A DNA stretch of 64,000 nt. It comes from Copromyces sp. CBS 386.78. Taxonomy: Eukaryota; Ascomycota; Sordariomycetes; Sordariales; Sordariaceae. The stretch lies in the NCBI GenBank assembly GCA_030685235.1, contig MU839208.1:1-64000 (forward strand), given 5' to 3'. Below, one piece after another: positions 11,311 through 24,700 of the stretch (positions are counted from its first letter, which is position 1; every line of letters starts with the position of its first letter). The position numbers were made by a program, and so were the translations under genes. The notes beneath the pieces are model-generated. The model saw nothing but the letters and a program-made list of their open reading frames with translations, had not been told where the DNA came from and did not search any database.

Positions 11311-12591
11311 AACCTAATAATTACATTCGGCTTAATCCCTTTCGAATTAAACTTAACGCTCAATTTCGAATTTAATTTAATAGCGATATTTAATTTTTAT
11401 AAATTAAGTTCGACTTATTTAATATTTAACTTCGTTAAATTGAATTTAATATTAAATTTCTTCGAATTAAGCTTATATTTTAGCTTTTTAAAATTCGGTT
11501 ATTAAATATATAATATAATTAATAATTTCGTTTTATTAATTTTTATATAATTAGTTTTGAAAATTAATATAATCGTCTAATAATTCTTCCGGTATTCTTT
11601 TTCCGATTAATAGAGAATAGAGGAATTCTTTAGGGTTCGGGGCTTCCGTCGAATTCGCCCGGGGTTTAAGCTTAAAACTAATAGTCCAAGGTATTTTAGC
11701 GGAGAGGAATTGAAGTTAATATATTAAAATCTCTTATTAAATTAATTTTTAAAATACGCTATCGTTTTTCTAACGTTTCTAATAAATAAAAAATCCTATT
11801 AAAAAAGCTTTATTAATTATTTAAATTACTAAGTACTTTTTTTTTCTAGTAGGTAATTAATTTTCTAATTCGAAAGTTGGTTCGAATTGACGAACGAAGT
11901 TAAAATCTTCGTCCGTAATTTGGGAAAAATAAACGTAGTTTATAAAGTAAAAACGAAGTAATTATTAAACTTTTAAGAATTTATCGGTTATTTAATAGGG
12001 CGACTAATAAAAGTCTAGCTAAGGGATTTTAATGAAGTTAAGTCTTTAATTCGCCGAATTTCATTAACGTAGAGTTTTTTAACGGATTTAAATAAATTGT
12101 ATTAAATTCGGGGATAATTTTTGGTTTAACGGGGTAAATTAATTTTTAGTTTAAATCCGGGTATAAATAGTACCCGCTAATATAAGTCTAGAAATTGGTA
12201 TTAAAATCCGCTAGAAGTCTAATATAATACGCGGCTAAAATAGGTATAAATTTAAATACCTTTAATATTTTAATAGGCGAGGGCAAGCTTAGCCTTAATG
12301 GAGGTTGTCTTAATCCTTTACTAATAGTTGCGTTTAATTAATACTGTTATTATTAAATTAACGGGCTAGTTAAAGATTTTAACGGGAATAAAATAAAAAA
12401 AGAAATTTAATTGAATCCTATTGTTAATTTTAATAGTTTTACGCGTACGATTTGCGCTAGCGTACTACCTATAAGGGTAATATAGGTTTATAATATAATA
12501 TAATAATTAATAATCTAAATCTAGTCTAATCTGGTAGTAAATTCGAGGGATAAGTATATGCCCAGTACCTTGCCTACTAGGTACCTCCTGC

Positions 12592-12762
12592 CTAGTCTGG
12601 CATAGCCTTGGCAGGTGCATGCCCTGCCTGGCAGGTGCGATGCCTTGACAAGTCCCCTCCCTCAAGTCCCGCACGTGCCTGCGTCGGCTCACCCATATAC
12701 GTCGCCCTCTCCTCCATTATTTCAATAATACCAGACCGGTGCTTGGTGATAGCTTCATTCAT
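12592..12762 (-). pseudogene. Surviving N-terminus of a Gypsy gag-like reading frame
   Basis: An open frame of 56 codons starts at an ATG 47 nt downstream of the probable primer-binding site. It begins MNEAITKHRSGIIEIMEERA and ends at a TAG. Beyond the stop the DNA turns AT-rich and the frame decays, so this is probably the unmutated head of the element's gag gene. The position right after the primer-binding site supports this. The peptide itself has no motif I can name. An unrelated overlapping frame at 12507-12692 is a shadow. Confidence 0.4.
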
Positions 12763-12808
12763 CCCACCTTGATCTCTCGACTTATGCCATTGTGACCATC
12801 CCCTCTCA

Positions 12809-12823
12809 CCACTTTCGGCGCCA
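12809..12823 (-). other. Probable retrotransposon primer-binding site
   Basis: On the minus strand the sequence reads TGGCGCCGAAAGTGG. TGG followed by a tRNA acceptor-stem complement is the usual form of an LTR-retrotransposon primer-binding site. It lies 47 nt before the gag-like ATG. The bases just outside it do not give a clean CA end for the LTR, which lowers the confidence. Confidence 0.4.
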
Positions 12824-15800
12824 ACACGCGATGGCAGCTTTTCGATTCAGCGTTCTTCGGGGCAAACCCCGTCGAAAGGGGTAGCTACTCCGAGAAACAG
12901 TGTGGTTGATGGAAACGCGCATACACGTGAAAGAAGGGCGGGCATTATTGTCGGTCATGTCATCCTCGATGAATCCGGCGATTTTCGAGACGTGGGAGTT
13001 TTGCGCCTGCTTAAGAACAAAGGAAGGAACGACTGTCTGTTGTGTCCGGCTCTCCCTCCAATCCGTCCATCATCATCGGATGAAGAAATTTTGGAGTTTC
13101 TCCTACCATCTAGTCTATGTAGCATGTGAAGTTGGGGTAAAATGGGCAATGGGACGGGATGATACCGAGGCGGCATTACATCATACCGGTCCGTCCTTTC
13201 AGTCTGGTGATTGGAGATGCGGGCGGTGAGGGAGGTGTGGTGACTTGGGCTCTTTGACAATTTCTGTCGACCTTTAGATCTCTTGACCTTTTGCATTTTT
13301 TTGTTAGCAATCGCCATCTTGCTGCGCGTCGAAACGAGTGACATGGAAGTCAAGGGATTGCGAAATGCATGTTGGCGAAGCGCCAGTATAACGAATGCAT
13401 CGGATCAAAAACGGCAAGTTTTCGCGTTCCGTTGACCGGTGACGGGTAAGTAACCGGCACCGGTTTTTCACCGTTTCCTTTACTCTGCCGTACCTAAATT
13501 ACTCAAATACCGGCCCCGGTAATTTTCACAAAAACCCATCAACTTCTCCTTCCAAGCTTTTAATCTCATACGAGTTATACGATGAAATTCCGGCCCCGGT
13601 AACTTTCACTAACCATCTTGACAGGCTCATCGGCAACTGTCTTCCTACTTCTTTTCTTCCGTCTGGTCCGGCTGGTAAAGTTTTCTTCCAAAACCTCTTC
13701 CAAAATCCAAACTTGAAACAGCGGCCCGATTTGTCATGTCTGGGACTTTGTTCCTAGCCCTAGCACCCATCACTTATCACCTAGACCTACTTGGAAACGG
13801 GTAGTTCGCCGTCGATCACCAACGGGGTCTAGACAGACTAACAGACCAAATATGCGGCAGCAACAGGAAATGGTATCCCGGGACGCGGTTACATATAGTG
13901 TACGGGATTGCGGGTGCAGCGGGAGGTTAGGCGGTGAGGACCCTCTCCCTTTGGAATGCCGAATGTATAGGTCTAGTCTAGTCTACAAGTAGGCGGGTAG
14001 CCCTTTTGCTGAGAGAGAGAGAGTCTCTGGAACGGTGAGTGTTGTTTGCGATTTGGATTTGGATTGGGATACGGTACCTCAGGTTGGGTATGACGTCTTT
14101 GCGACCCTCCATCAATCAGCCTCCCTTGGTGTGGTGAGTTGAGTCTTGTCCGTTCACGGTCGCTAGCGGTTGTCGTTGCAGTTCGTTCACATGCCATTTC
14201 GCATCTGTTTCCCGGTCTCTGCCCTGTCCCCCTTTCTCCCCTCACTTTCATCCCTTTTATCATGATCATCGCTTCGCGATCGCGACGACAACTGCTGGAA
14301 CTCCCAACCCTTCATCCCGACAGACTATCCGACCGCCGAACCTCAGGTCCGCCCGCTCCCCCTTGTATCCCTGGCGCTTATTCTCATGCACATTCAACGT
14401 CTTCCGCTTCCCCATGCCCGAAAAGCTCCCCAAACCAAAAAAAAACCCAGTGGGGTAATTGAGACAAAAGGCTAAGCAGTGCATTATCGAGACTACGTAA
14501 AGGAATGAAGATCAATGAGGGATTCTGGGGAAAGTGGTGGTCGTGGCGCGCAAATCAATGGGGTTGGAGCCCCGAAAAGACCCGGAGAATATCGGATGAC
14601 GAGATCGGGTTTCCGGCTCCAAACTCCAACGTCTTTCGGATGAAAAAGTGCCACGAGTTTCGGAGTGTGAGGGGAGATATGATCTACTTTCCCCGCAAAA
14701 CCTTTCCTTGAGATTTCCAAGATGGAATCAAGATTGAACATGTAAATCACACGCTCGTGTTTCGAAGATCAATGGAGTTGGGGTTCAACACATACATGAG
14801 GATGATGCACTTGAGGGAGAATATGGATATTCGGGACCCCAAGTCGGAAGTGGCGATTATCATTATGTACCACTATCACTACGGGAGGTTACAATACGCC
14901 GCCAAGGATACCGACGATGCCAATCCGTTTCCGCAGCCCCTGGCCTGTGTTACCGTTGCCTTGAGTAACCGCCGCATTTGAGGCTCCGAACACCTTGACC
15001 CGATAGCGAACCTCACGACATGGCAGTCACATGTAAAGACACAGTACGGAGCCAATTGATCAATCCTTTTGCAATTGTTTTTGCCTCACAAGGGCTTTTT
15101 GATAAGTAAGCCGGTACTCGGCCTGAGGCTCCCCCGTTACAGCATCCGCCGTCGCCCGTGGCCGCGACCGGTTTGTTTTGTCCTTTCTATTTAGAACAAC
15201 AGCCGCCATTATGAAATATCACCCTCGTGTTGTGTACACACTCTGTCCCTTTGGAACTTTGTGTAGAAAATTCGCGTTTTTCCGCGCGTTTTGTTTTGCT
15301 CGCCTACTCGCTCGCTCGCTGGCTTTCTCCTTTTCGTGTTCCTTTCCTTCTCGCAACCTGCATTCCGCTAGACGCTAGCCTGCTCTGCTGTCAAGAAAAG
15401 ATTGGGTGGAAGCCGAACCACAACGCGGACAGATTTGTCCGTAGCGTAGCGGCTGCGCCCTTGACCGACCGATCAGATCCTTTCAGAAGGGGAAAAAAGT
15501 AGTATCGTACACACAGCGAGCAGCTATCTCGTCTCGTTGTTGATTTTCCACCCACCCCCATCTATGCGAGAAGAAGGCCTGCGATGCCAAGCCATATGTC
15601 ACGAAGAGAAAATCACTAGTGTGAATCATGTGAAAGGTACTAAGAAGCTTTTGTGAGAAGCGGTCTGCATTTTTGTTGCATTGGACCGCGAAGAAACACC
15701 CCGGCAAATGCAAGGACTGTGGTATCATGGTGATGAGAGAGAATTAGAAACGCCGTTCGATGTTGCCAAATGAGAAAGAGAAAAGGAAAATTTGATTTCA

Positions 15801-16247
15801 GAAGCCCGCAACCGATGCATGATGATAATAAGTAGCCCGCCTGTCCCCATTTCCCCCCAATTCCGTTTGACGAACCCAGGGCAGCGATGCCATCATTGTA
15901 AACATTGGCCGTTTCACGGCAGCCTGTAATCCCGAAGGCTGTCCACCCGTGAAAGACCATTTGACCCAAATCCACCATGAATATTAAGGCCAAACTGATG
16001 TGGACAATGCGCAAGCCCAAAGTAAATCAAAGAAAAAAAAAAACCAGAAAAAAAAAACCACAATCAAACGCCGGCCGGGTCATGCAGTGAGTTCGTTCGT
16101 TAAATTTGTGTCGCTCCCAATGCTGGAATCAAGTGTACACGGCAGCCGAACCGGTCTGCCAGTTGGGTTACCCAGTTAATAGGCCCCATGGGTATCTTTT
16201 GTTGTGTTGAGATATGTGCATAAGTGATGTAGGATGGTAACAAATGT
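12824..16247. other. Normal-composition DNA without a recognisable gene
   Basis: GC content rises to about 50% at 12.5 kb. Frames here are short, overlap on both strands and carry no domain I recognise. The start may include the LTR of the minus-strand Gypsy element. At 13.48-13.61 kb the motif CCGGCCCCGGTAA occurs twice about 80 bp apart. A (GA)n run lies near 14010-14025, and A-rich tracts near 16030-16065 lie downstream of the gene at 16248. The last few hundred bases presumably hold its 3' untranslated region. Confidence 0.6.
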
Positions 16248-18084
16248 TTACCAACCCTGTGCGTGATAGCCGCTATAGGCGTTTTTGTTGAAATACTGGT
16301 CCCAACGCTCCTTGTCGTTATCGTCCTTCATGCAGGCACGCTCCGGATACTGCTTAAGGTTGGCAACATCCTGAGAAGTGTGGCGACGTTTGAGTACCGC
16401 AGTGGCAGTCGAGTTCTTGTGGGATCTCTCCCAAAGAAGGTTGCGGCGAAGGGACTCGGTCAGCTCGGTGGCAAGCATGTTACGCCGCGTGGTGCGAGGA
16501 GACAGGCAAGCTTGGTGGTGGATGCCGGTGGCAACCGCGTTGATGGGCTGGGCGGCGGACCTAGGGATCTCGTTGATGGGACGCATAGGAGGAGCACGCT
16601 TGCCTCTCATCATCAGCGGCGCCTCGTCGGAATCGCTCGGGGAAGGAACCATAGAAGGTCCGTTGAGCTGGGCGCGGGCGCGCGGGATAGCCGAGGTGGA
16701 CTGCGAGGCAATGTTGCCAAGCTTCTGGGCCCGGGTGTTATTGTGCAACATCAAGGTGATGAGCGATCGCCGAGAGGTAAGGTTCACCTTGGAGTCGACA
16801 CGCTGGAAGTTGAACTTGTCATCCACGCTCGACTTTCCACTTTCTTCAACCGAATCCTCCCACTCCGACGAGTCGTCATCGTCATCAATGGCGCTCTCGT
16901 CGACATAGTCGCTATCTGAGTCGTCGCTGATGGCCGAGCTGTCCTGGATGACAACTTGCTTGTTAAGCGCAACAGTCCTCTTCAGGTCTCTTGGAGATTC
17001 CTCCTCCTCAGACGACCCCCTGCCGACCTGGAACATCTTCTTCTTAGGCGGAAGAGGAATCTGTTGCTTCCTGTGGTCGAAGCTCTGCTCGCGGTCAGTG
17101 TAGGAGTCATCGCCAGAGTTGGATGCGCCCAATGCAAAGCGGGCCTGTTGCTTCTTAGGCTGGACAGGTTTGGCAGCAGGAGCGGCGGTAGGCTCGGGAA
17201 TCACGCTCGGCGAGGGCTGACGAGAAGCATGGGCAGAAGCACGCTGAATGATAGGAAGCTGAGAAGGAGAGACGGAGAAGCCACGGGTGATGATGGTGGG
17301 TCGTAGCTGAGAGGCAGCTTCGACAGATGCAGCGGTTTGCAGAGACTCCATGGAGGGGTTCTCAGAGGTGTTGCAGGAAGACTCTGTCGTAGTCGATCCC
17401 GACCGCTCGAGCTGGTGGACAACAATAGGCGCGGGCTTGGTCTCCTCGACGGGAGGTGAGACGAGAGCGATGCTCGGGAGAGGGGCGTTCAAAGGCGTCT
17501 TGGCCTCAATGATGGAGACGACCATCTTCTCGAGGTCTCCGGAGGTAATGTGGCGCTCACGACCGCGGCTGCGGTTGCTGGCGCACGAGTCCTGCCGTTG
17601 TATCCGGGGGCGGAGGTGGTAATCGAGAGGCTCGGCATCGGTGTCGTTGCCAAAGTCAACGGCTTCCTCGTCCAAGGCTGAATCAACACTACCGGACAGT
17701 TGGGGCATGTCCTCGCCACCCGGATACCTTTGGATATCCTGAGGCTGGCAGGTAGCCGAGGACTCGATCTCGGAGACTTCGCTTTCACAGCAGAAGGTCT
17801 CCCGGTTCCAGAGGCGCCAGCTCAAGTTTTCAAGGCGACGGCCTTGGTGAACGGAGTCACGGCAGCGGGCAAAGACTGGAGAGACGAAGAAGAGTCCAAA
17901 GTTAGCAGTTGCTACTGGGGCGCAGGGGGTGGGTGGCGCCATGCGGGAGATTTAGGGCAGGGAGTCAGGAGACGGGGCTCGTACCTGTCCACATGCTAAA
18001 CAGGTTGGCGGGGTTGGTAGTGTCGACCTTGTGGATGACATTGGCGTCGACCTGCAGGACGGGCGTATCTAATGACAGAGGCAT
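16248..18084 (-). CDS. GATA_AreA-domain / DUF3295 family protein, 575 aa, two exons
   Basis: This is the only convincing gene in the window. Exon 1 is 18084-17985 and exon 2 is 17875-16248, with a 109-bp intron (17984-17876). The spliced protein starts MPLSLDTPVLQVDANVIHK; the N-terminal GATA_AreA motif (formerly DUF1752) spans residues 29-57, with RRLENLSWRLWNRE at its end. An acidic serine-rich stretch lies at 350-380. The C-terminus carries DUF3295-type blocks: FQRVDSK.NLTSRRSL (about 390-405), RRNMLATELTESLRRNLLWE (about 498-517), RRHTSQDVANLKQYPE (530-545) and a final GYHAQGW. The rest is low-complexity and probably disordered. The first motif also occurs at the N-terminus of AreA-type nitrogen regulators, but no GATA zinc finger is present, so it is probably a regulatory rather than DNA-binding protein; the function is unknown. 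Starting in the second exon at 17942 would read intron sequence and lose half the N-terminal motif. Confidence 0.9.
17876..17984 (-). other. Intron of the GATA_AreA/DUF3295 gene
   Basis: The donor is GTACGA and the acceptor CTCCAG, with a canonical fungal branch site GCTAAC at 17901-17906, 25-30 nt before the acceptor. Removing 109 bp joins ACA-G to TC-TTT in phase 1 and restores the motif FSMWTVFARC, which continues into DSVHQGRRLENLSWRLW. Reading through instead inserts a proline-rich stretch unlike the family. Confidence 0.9.
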
Positions 18085-18771
18085 GATGATGGGAAGGGTG
18101 CTCGCTGGGTCCGAGCAGACGCACAAGTGACAGTAAGGCGATATGGTGACGGCTAACTTCGCGAAAACGACCGCGAAAGTCGAGCCTGTGACTGGGAATT
18201 TAGAGCGGCTTGTGGTAGTTGTCTCTTGTCGAGGCGAGTGGTTTGTGAAGTTGGATTCACGGTTGCTTTCAGCGGATGCGATCCTGGAGTGGTTGTGGAA
18301 TCAGGATCTGCTCTGCACCGAAAGTGGACCCAAGTTGAGATGGCTCCGCAGTAAGTGTCGGATGACAATTGATATGGAATTGGTATTGGATGTTGTTTTG
18401 TTGTCGTTGCTGTCGACGGGTTCCGGGACCGGATGGCACAAGTGTAAATCTCTTCGCTTGGAAGTGCCCGCTTTTTTCGACTTCGTGGCCGGCTGTGGTG
18501 GGTCTGTTCTGTAGTGCGAGTGTTGGCGCAGGAGTCGCTTCAATGCAAGTCGGAGTCCTCCTCTTGTGCAATGTTTTATTCCCTCAGGTGTCTCGTGTGA
18601 TTGTGGAAAGCGTTGTCGTCGAGATCGTTGATGTCGTCGTCGTCGTCGGCTTCCTTCAAGTTCCACAGATAACCAAGCGCAGTGGCGTAGGTGGTTGAGA
18701 GTCGCAGCAATTAGGAATTACTGAGATGCTGTCGGGATGTCGGAGACCAATGCGTGATGTTGAGTGGTAAC

Positions 18772-18791
18772 TTGTTGTTGTTGTTGTTGTT
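18772..18791. repeat. (TTG)n microsatellite
   Basis: About six to seven TTG units lie roughly 690 bp upstream of the start codon of the gene at 16248-18084, read as CAA on its strand. The position fits a 5' leader or promoter. Confidence 0.85.
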
Positions 18792-21700
18792 ATGGGTTGG
18801 TGTTAAACAGGAGTTTGGTGACAAAGATGAGAAGATCGAACAGAAAGGGATTCGGACCGTGGTGGGGGACAGGATATTGATGTCTAATTGTACTGCAGTG
18901 GCAGGTTGGATTAGCAAGGAAGGGGTGGACGTCAAGAGTCAATCGAAGCGGAGGCCCAGGCCGACCGTGACTGCTGTCCTGGTCTCCTCTCTGCGTGTAT
19001 TTTCGGTACGTACTGACCGTCATCCACTTTTGCTTCTTGTGCTGGCACTGGACCACTGGCCAGTAGGTACTAGACTTGTCTGCTCACAAGACGCGGTGAA
19101 CGAGGCCAAATGGTTCAATACCGTCGGGTACCGTCCACACACGGCCCTTGTCCCTTGGGACTGTGTTGTCGGTTACAGTAAGGTACAAGGAATCCGTACC
19201 GGCGACCCCTGGTGCCTCGTAACGGAGGGTTGAATCGGAGGGTGGTGGGTGGTGGCGGCGGGGGTTACGGTACCGGTAGGTGGGTACGGAAGCGGTACGC
19301 GGTACTCCCTCGTGAAAGTAAGCCAACCGAAACGGGTAACTCACCGGTGCGTCACTGTCATCTTAAAGTACCGGTCAACCCTTGCGCTGTCGTCCGTTTT
19401 CTGCTGCCCCCGTGCCCCACCCACGATTCTCACGCTCTCAGCAACACAGAACGGACGAAAATCACGGCCAAAACTCCACATGTCAGGCAGGGCAGTTGGT
19501 TTCGTGCCTTGTGATGAGGTCGCGACCATCCCTTCAAAAACAGCATCACGGACTCGAGATCAACATACCTAGTCTGACACGACGACCGTCAGGGCGTCAT
19601 AGTGGAAATGACATGCCGAACTGTACAAGTCCAGTCTGGTGATGGACGTCCCGCGGTCTCGAATTCGCTCGAATTACATCAACATTGCATTCGCATCCCC
19701 GGAACGGCAACCCTCTGCACTCGTCCCGACGGAGCGTCAAATCTGGGCACAAGCGACGTTGGAACCCAAGGTTCAGGGCCGTCAACAGCCTGTCTCGGGG
19801 CTGCACTGCCTCGATTACCCGGAAGAGTAGGTAGCATTCATGAAGGAGCATACCGTATAGGGTTTAGCTCCTATTCTACGTCTAGACCAATTGGGATATT
19901 AACATATCTGTGGGGTTTCGGGAGCATTTTCGGCCCCAGCCCTGGGTTTGAACCATGCGTGCCTGGGTGTCGCAAACGGTCGGCTGCTCAGGCCTCAAGG
20001 GACGGCGGATGGGACACAACGAATGCCAGAGACACGTCGACGGTAGAAGATGCTACCCAGAATGTCTAGCAGAGTGCCTGAACCGGAATGATGCCTTACT
20101 CTGGGCGACCACCACGATGCTCTAAATGGGAACTATCTCTCCCAAATGCGTTGACATGCCCCAGGATGAGTTGGGCTTCTCGGGGAGATCTCCCGGAAAT
20201 TCAGGTTCCATTCTCACCATGTTTGTACATATTAGAATGTCCGTTGGCGGTTCTCTCTCTGCCTCTGTGCTACACACCTCGCCCCAAGATGTGTTCGAAA
20301 ACGGTCAAGTCATTTCTCCCATCTCGGCCCATCTACCGATCTCATCATGCCCATAGCATTGGACGTCTGGTCAGGTGCAAAACGGACCCTTTCAAACTGT
20401 ACACTTACAGCCAGAAAGCCTTGCCGCCGTCGAGTCAAAGTCAGGTGCTCGGGTGGCCTTTGAAGCTGGAAAAGGCCCAGGCCTTCTTCCCCACAAACCG
20501 CCACGCTGACTCTCTCGAACCTCAGGTCCTCAGCATGCTGAACCGTTCCCGGGAGCTGTGAGTGGTCAGTGCTCAGGACCAGGGACCTGCCAAGTGTCAA
20601 ACCGGATTTCGGTCCCTGTCGGTTCCTGATGCAATGACTGGCAGCGGGTGTCTGACACTTGTCACCCAATGTTACAGCACTCCAGCGACTAGCGGGATCG
20701 TTGGCCCGCATTGCAATCTGCCTGCGATGCGCTGCTTGCAAATGCCTGCACTCACTCAGTGCCAATTCAACGACCCACGGCAGTGAGGCCCTTGTGGTCT
20801 TGTGGGAGGTCAGCTCTTGATCACGAGTCCTCATGGTCCGTTGCCCTGTCAATGAATGCCCTTTGCATCATGATGGTTCCAAATGAAGGGTTCGACTTCT
20901 CCATGACTGCTTCCGGCCATTGCAGGGCGCCCTGGAACGACAATCAACAGAGAAGCACACGAGACTGCCAGAGATTGACAAGATTGGGACCACCCGCCCG
21001 TCATTACGCATACCCTTTCCAGATTCTAGCTACATCATCGCCAATTGCGTCTCAATCCAGCACTGCCGTCGACTAGAATGGTCGCTCAAAAGCCTGAAAT
21101 AGTGTCACCCCGCCGGCCAGCAATGGAAATGGAACAACGGGCACCACGGCCTGTGATCGAATCGACAGCGGGAAGCCATCCAGAGTGCTGACACGGCTGT
21201 GATTGTGACGGCGTCTGGTTGGAAGCAGCGGCAGCAAGGGCACCCAGCTGACCTCGTGATTTCATCCTCATCACAGGGAGGAGGCGGCTCCGTTTGCCGC
21301 CGCCAACACCCACGGCCAACAACACCCACACACATCGCCTAGCAGCACCGTAGTTAAACAGCACATTCGGCCTCACGTCTCAAACCCGATGCAGCGAATC
21401 TCACGACGTGCCTCTTTTGAGGGGAAGAAGACGCAAAGGCGCATGCGGACGGACGGCAGCCCTTCTTCTGTTGGTACGGCTTGTTGGGGACCATCCGTCC
21501 GCTGAGCACATTCGTGGCAACTGGAAGTCATTGGCATGAGAAAAACCTCCCGTCTGATTTGTACTGCCGGTTCCAGTAATTTCTCATGCGGGGAGCTGGT
21601 CAGTTGCCATATCAACCTCATCCTCACTGGACAACAGTCGGCCATCGAGCCACCATCACGATGCCGTCCTGCCAAAAGACCCAAAGACCAGAAGATGCCG

Positions 21701-24700
21701 TACGCTTCTGGGCCAGCCACGTTTCGACAATGACCTCAGCCTCGAGGGAGGAGAAGAAGCCTGGATTTGCCTGGGAACGTCGGTTGCATTGCACCCATCA
21801 TGTCTTGAGTCAGTCCAGCTTCTGGACCTGCAGTGAGTGATGAGTGCGTTTTCCCTTCGCAGCCATGCTACATGTTGCAGAGCCTGTTTGTTTCCTGTTG
21901 TCTTTGAGCTGTGCAACAAGACACATCCGAAATCGACGATGCACCCCACGCTGTATTATTCACTGCTTGGCGCAGCACTGCTAGCAGTGTCCCCAGCTGG
22001 TCGATGATTTGCGTTGAAATCGCACTCGCCAGGCGCAGTGCTTCAACTTCCGCGGGCGCGCACTAGGGAAGGGAAATTCGGATCTCCGGCTACGGGCGGG
22101 AGCGATACGACGGCGTCCTACAATCACTGCAAACCAAATTCCTTCAGAACTCGCATTCATTCGACGGAAACATTCTCGCTATTTTTCTATTCGTTGTCAA
22201 AACCTCCAAAAACACTTTTGTTACAATTGTTTTTCTCGACTCCGATCATGACAGACGAGCTTTGAACATGCACCGTTTCATCGCCCAGTAGGAATCGTTG
22301 GCATTGCCTTCTCCACGCCTTCTGTGTTTAGAGGTAAGTTCTGTTACAGCGGGTGATGCAACATTTCTCTTGGCGCCATGGCATTGGTCATTCGCAGTCG
22401 CAGCCCGGCATCAATTCTAGCCTCGGGGTTTTTGTGGATATTGTTCCCTGCGGGTGGATTCTTAAAGCCCTGGTGTTTTTGCATCGAATCACTCATCCAA
22501 CCCTGGAGTTTCACTACTTCCAACTTGCCTGGGCTTGCCTGGGCCAGGTTCGAGGCATTCTCGTTGTTCGGCACGTGAGCAACCAGGCTCCATCACAACG
22601 GTCCAGGGATAGGGATGTTTGTTTACCGGGGACATACAGGACCACAGGCAGGGCCGGCCTTCCTTCCTCGCCACCAGGATGCCTTTCATTCGGCCCCGGT
22701 ATCCCAAAGTCCAAACGGTCATGTCCGGATTCGAAATGCTGCAATCTCAAGCCCATCCGCTTACATCTGTGGAGATTTCGTTGCCCCTGAGGGCCAGCAT
22801 TACATATCACGATTGATGCAAAATGACCTGCCTTACTGCCCTGCCCTGCCTACTCTCGCTTCCAGACAGACGGTAACGACGATCAAGATTCAAGCGTGGC
22901 CCTGCGTGCGTGCCTCATGAAACGAGAGGCCGTATATAGCCAAGGGCAGTTCGATCAAGAGCAAACTTTGCCTTTTGCAAAGCGACCTGTTGCATCTCAC
23001 AAAAACTTCTAGCCTTATCATCGACGACAAGATGAAGTGAAGTCCTTCGCCCAATCAGGCCCCCATCCCTACAGGTAGAAAGGAAAATCAGACCCGGCAG
23101 TCTGGAAGCGAAGACAGTTTACAACAAGCCCTTCGTGTGATGAGGTGGTGAAGTGGTGAAAGAAGCACAAAAGTCACCCCATGTTTGCTACCTTCCAGTC
23201 ACGAACGACTGGCTCTGTCGTGAATCTAGACCTACGCTTCCCTGACCGTTCCTGGCGTTCCTGTGGGCGTTTTGACTGACGTTCAAAATGGCTCCGCCTC
23301 CTAGTTCCCCGGGGAGGACTGGACGGGGGGTTGATGATCACCGATCGCGCTCCAGAGTCCAGGTCCGTCCGGGGAAGTGGATACTGGACGGCCGTTCGGC
23401 GCTGTTCACTCCGTGCGTGGTGTTGTTGTGAACGGCGGCGGCGGGAGGCCGTCCGAACGGTTACACTGCACTGCAACGACAACACGGCTCCAATGTCACA
23501 AACGGAGTTGCAACGAACAAACAGAAACGTCAACACTGTGTCGCTGAAGTGGTCAACACCCCCCAAATTATCTTTTTCGTTTCTTCTTTTGCGCCATTGG
23601 AAAAGAAAGGGTCTGGTGGTCAAGTGCGCTTCTTAAAAAGGGACGACAACCACCTCCCTACCACCATCACACAATCTACATGCTATCCGGAAAGGAGAAG
23701 CTGTTTTTTGGTTGGTCGGAAAGTCGTTGTTATTTGTTCCTGGTGAGATGTAAAGCTGAAACTGAATCAAAAAGGGACGAAATCCAGACAGCTACTATAC
23801 TGTGCACCCTCCCTTTCGTCCTCATCAAAACTGATAACTGACAGGACAGGGAACAGTGTTGCTGTGTTTTTATATTGCTACTTACACAAGACAAGCCAAG
23901 ACCGTGATATTTTAATCATATGGGCAGTTTCTGTCTGGATTACCCTGACTTCGCTAATCTTGACTTCCAGATCAACACATGGGGACAGTAGACTGTCTGG
24001 AACAGTTGAATGAACATAGCTTCGTTCGATCTCTCGGTCGGTTGAATTACATGGGGATCTCTGTCATACCTGTAGAGAATGTCGTCAAAGAAAGTCAAAC
24101 GGCATTCCATGACCATGAGTCCCCGTGACCGCGTGTGCCGGACGCCATCCCGTTTCTGTGGTCTTTGTTTCCCCAAACTCTAAACAATTCATCCTGGAAA
24201 GCGTTTAAAGGGCTCCCTTTTAGTCAGACAACAAGATATAACGGCACGTCTTTTATCATCTTCCCCCGGCAGCTGGTTCCCAATTTCGACTCATCAAACA
24301 CTCAAATATCTTTTAGACATATCATTCACGCGGATGTAGGTCCAGCCGCAGGCCGCTAACAAAGCTACTTTATAGTCGAGTTAAACCAAACTATTCCTTT
24401 CTCCCTTCCGAAATCAGGAACGAATCAGTCATGACGCCCCCCACGCAGCTGGCTGTCTACCATTCAATAGCCAGCCAGCACGCACTACATGGCGTACACA
24501 TAGATACACGCACCGCCGGCGCACCTCGCGAGTGTGTGCGTCTGGTCCGCAAGGCGTTATTGGTGATTATTGTTGTAGTGTACGCGACACGACTGAATGG
24601 ACATGCACCGAGTGGTGTTGAAGTGTGACATCCCCCGCCCCCCACGCTCTCCACGCTTTTTGTGCATGATGTGCTGCTAGTACATGGACACTAACACCAG

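Larger units (their letters stand above)
8495..12823 (-). mobile_element. RIP-mutated Ty3/Gypsy element, gag and protease part, minus strand
   Basis: On the minus strand the order is a probable primer-binding site (12809-12823), a gag-like start (12762-12592), a long AT-rich gag region with two short tandem arrays, then an aspartic protease domain (about 9450-9090). RT and integrase are not found downstream, where the TIR element and the LINE remnant lie, so the copy is truncated or rearranged. Except for the last 250 bp at the right end, it is heavily RIP-mutated. A 5' LTR should lie just right of 12823, but I could not define its ends. Confidence 0.6.

Noticed and set aside
12955..13353. 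132-codon minus-strand frame, basic and serine-rich
   Set aside because: No domain, overlaps other frames on the opposite strand, and may be LTR-derived. Nothing supports expression.
15640..16020. 126-codon hydrophobic minus-strand frame
   Set aside because: It lies directly downstream of the real gene, probably in or near its 3' untranslated region, and has no recognisable topology or homologue.
16263..17999. Several plus-strand open frames opposite the gene at 16248-18084
   Set aside because: They are shadows of the GC-rich minus-strand coding sequence, with no motifs and no support of their own.
20310..20852. 180-codon minus-strand frame, among the longest in the gene-poor region
   Set aside because: Its composition is typical of chance frames in GC-balanced DNA, it has plus-strand rivals of similar length, and it contains no motif.
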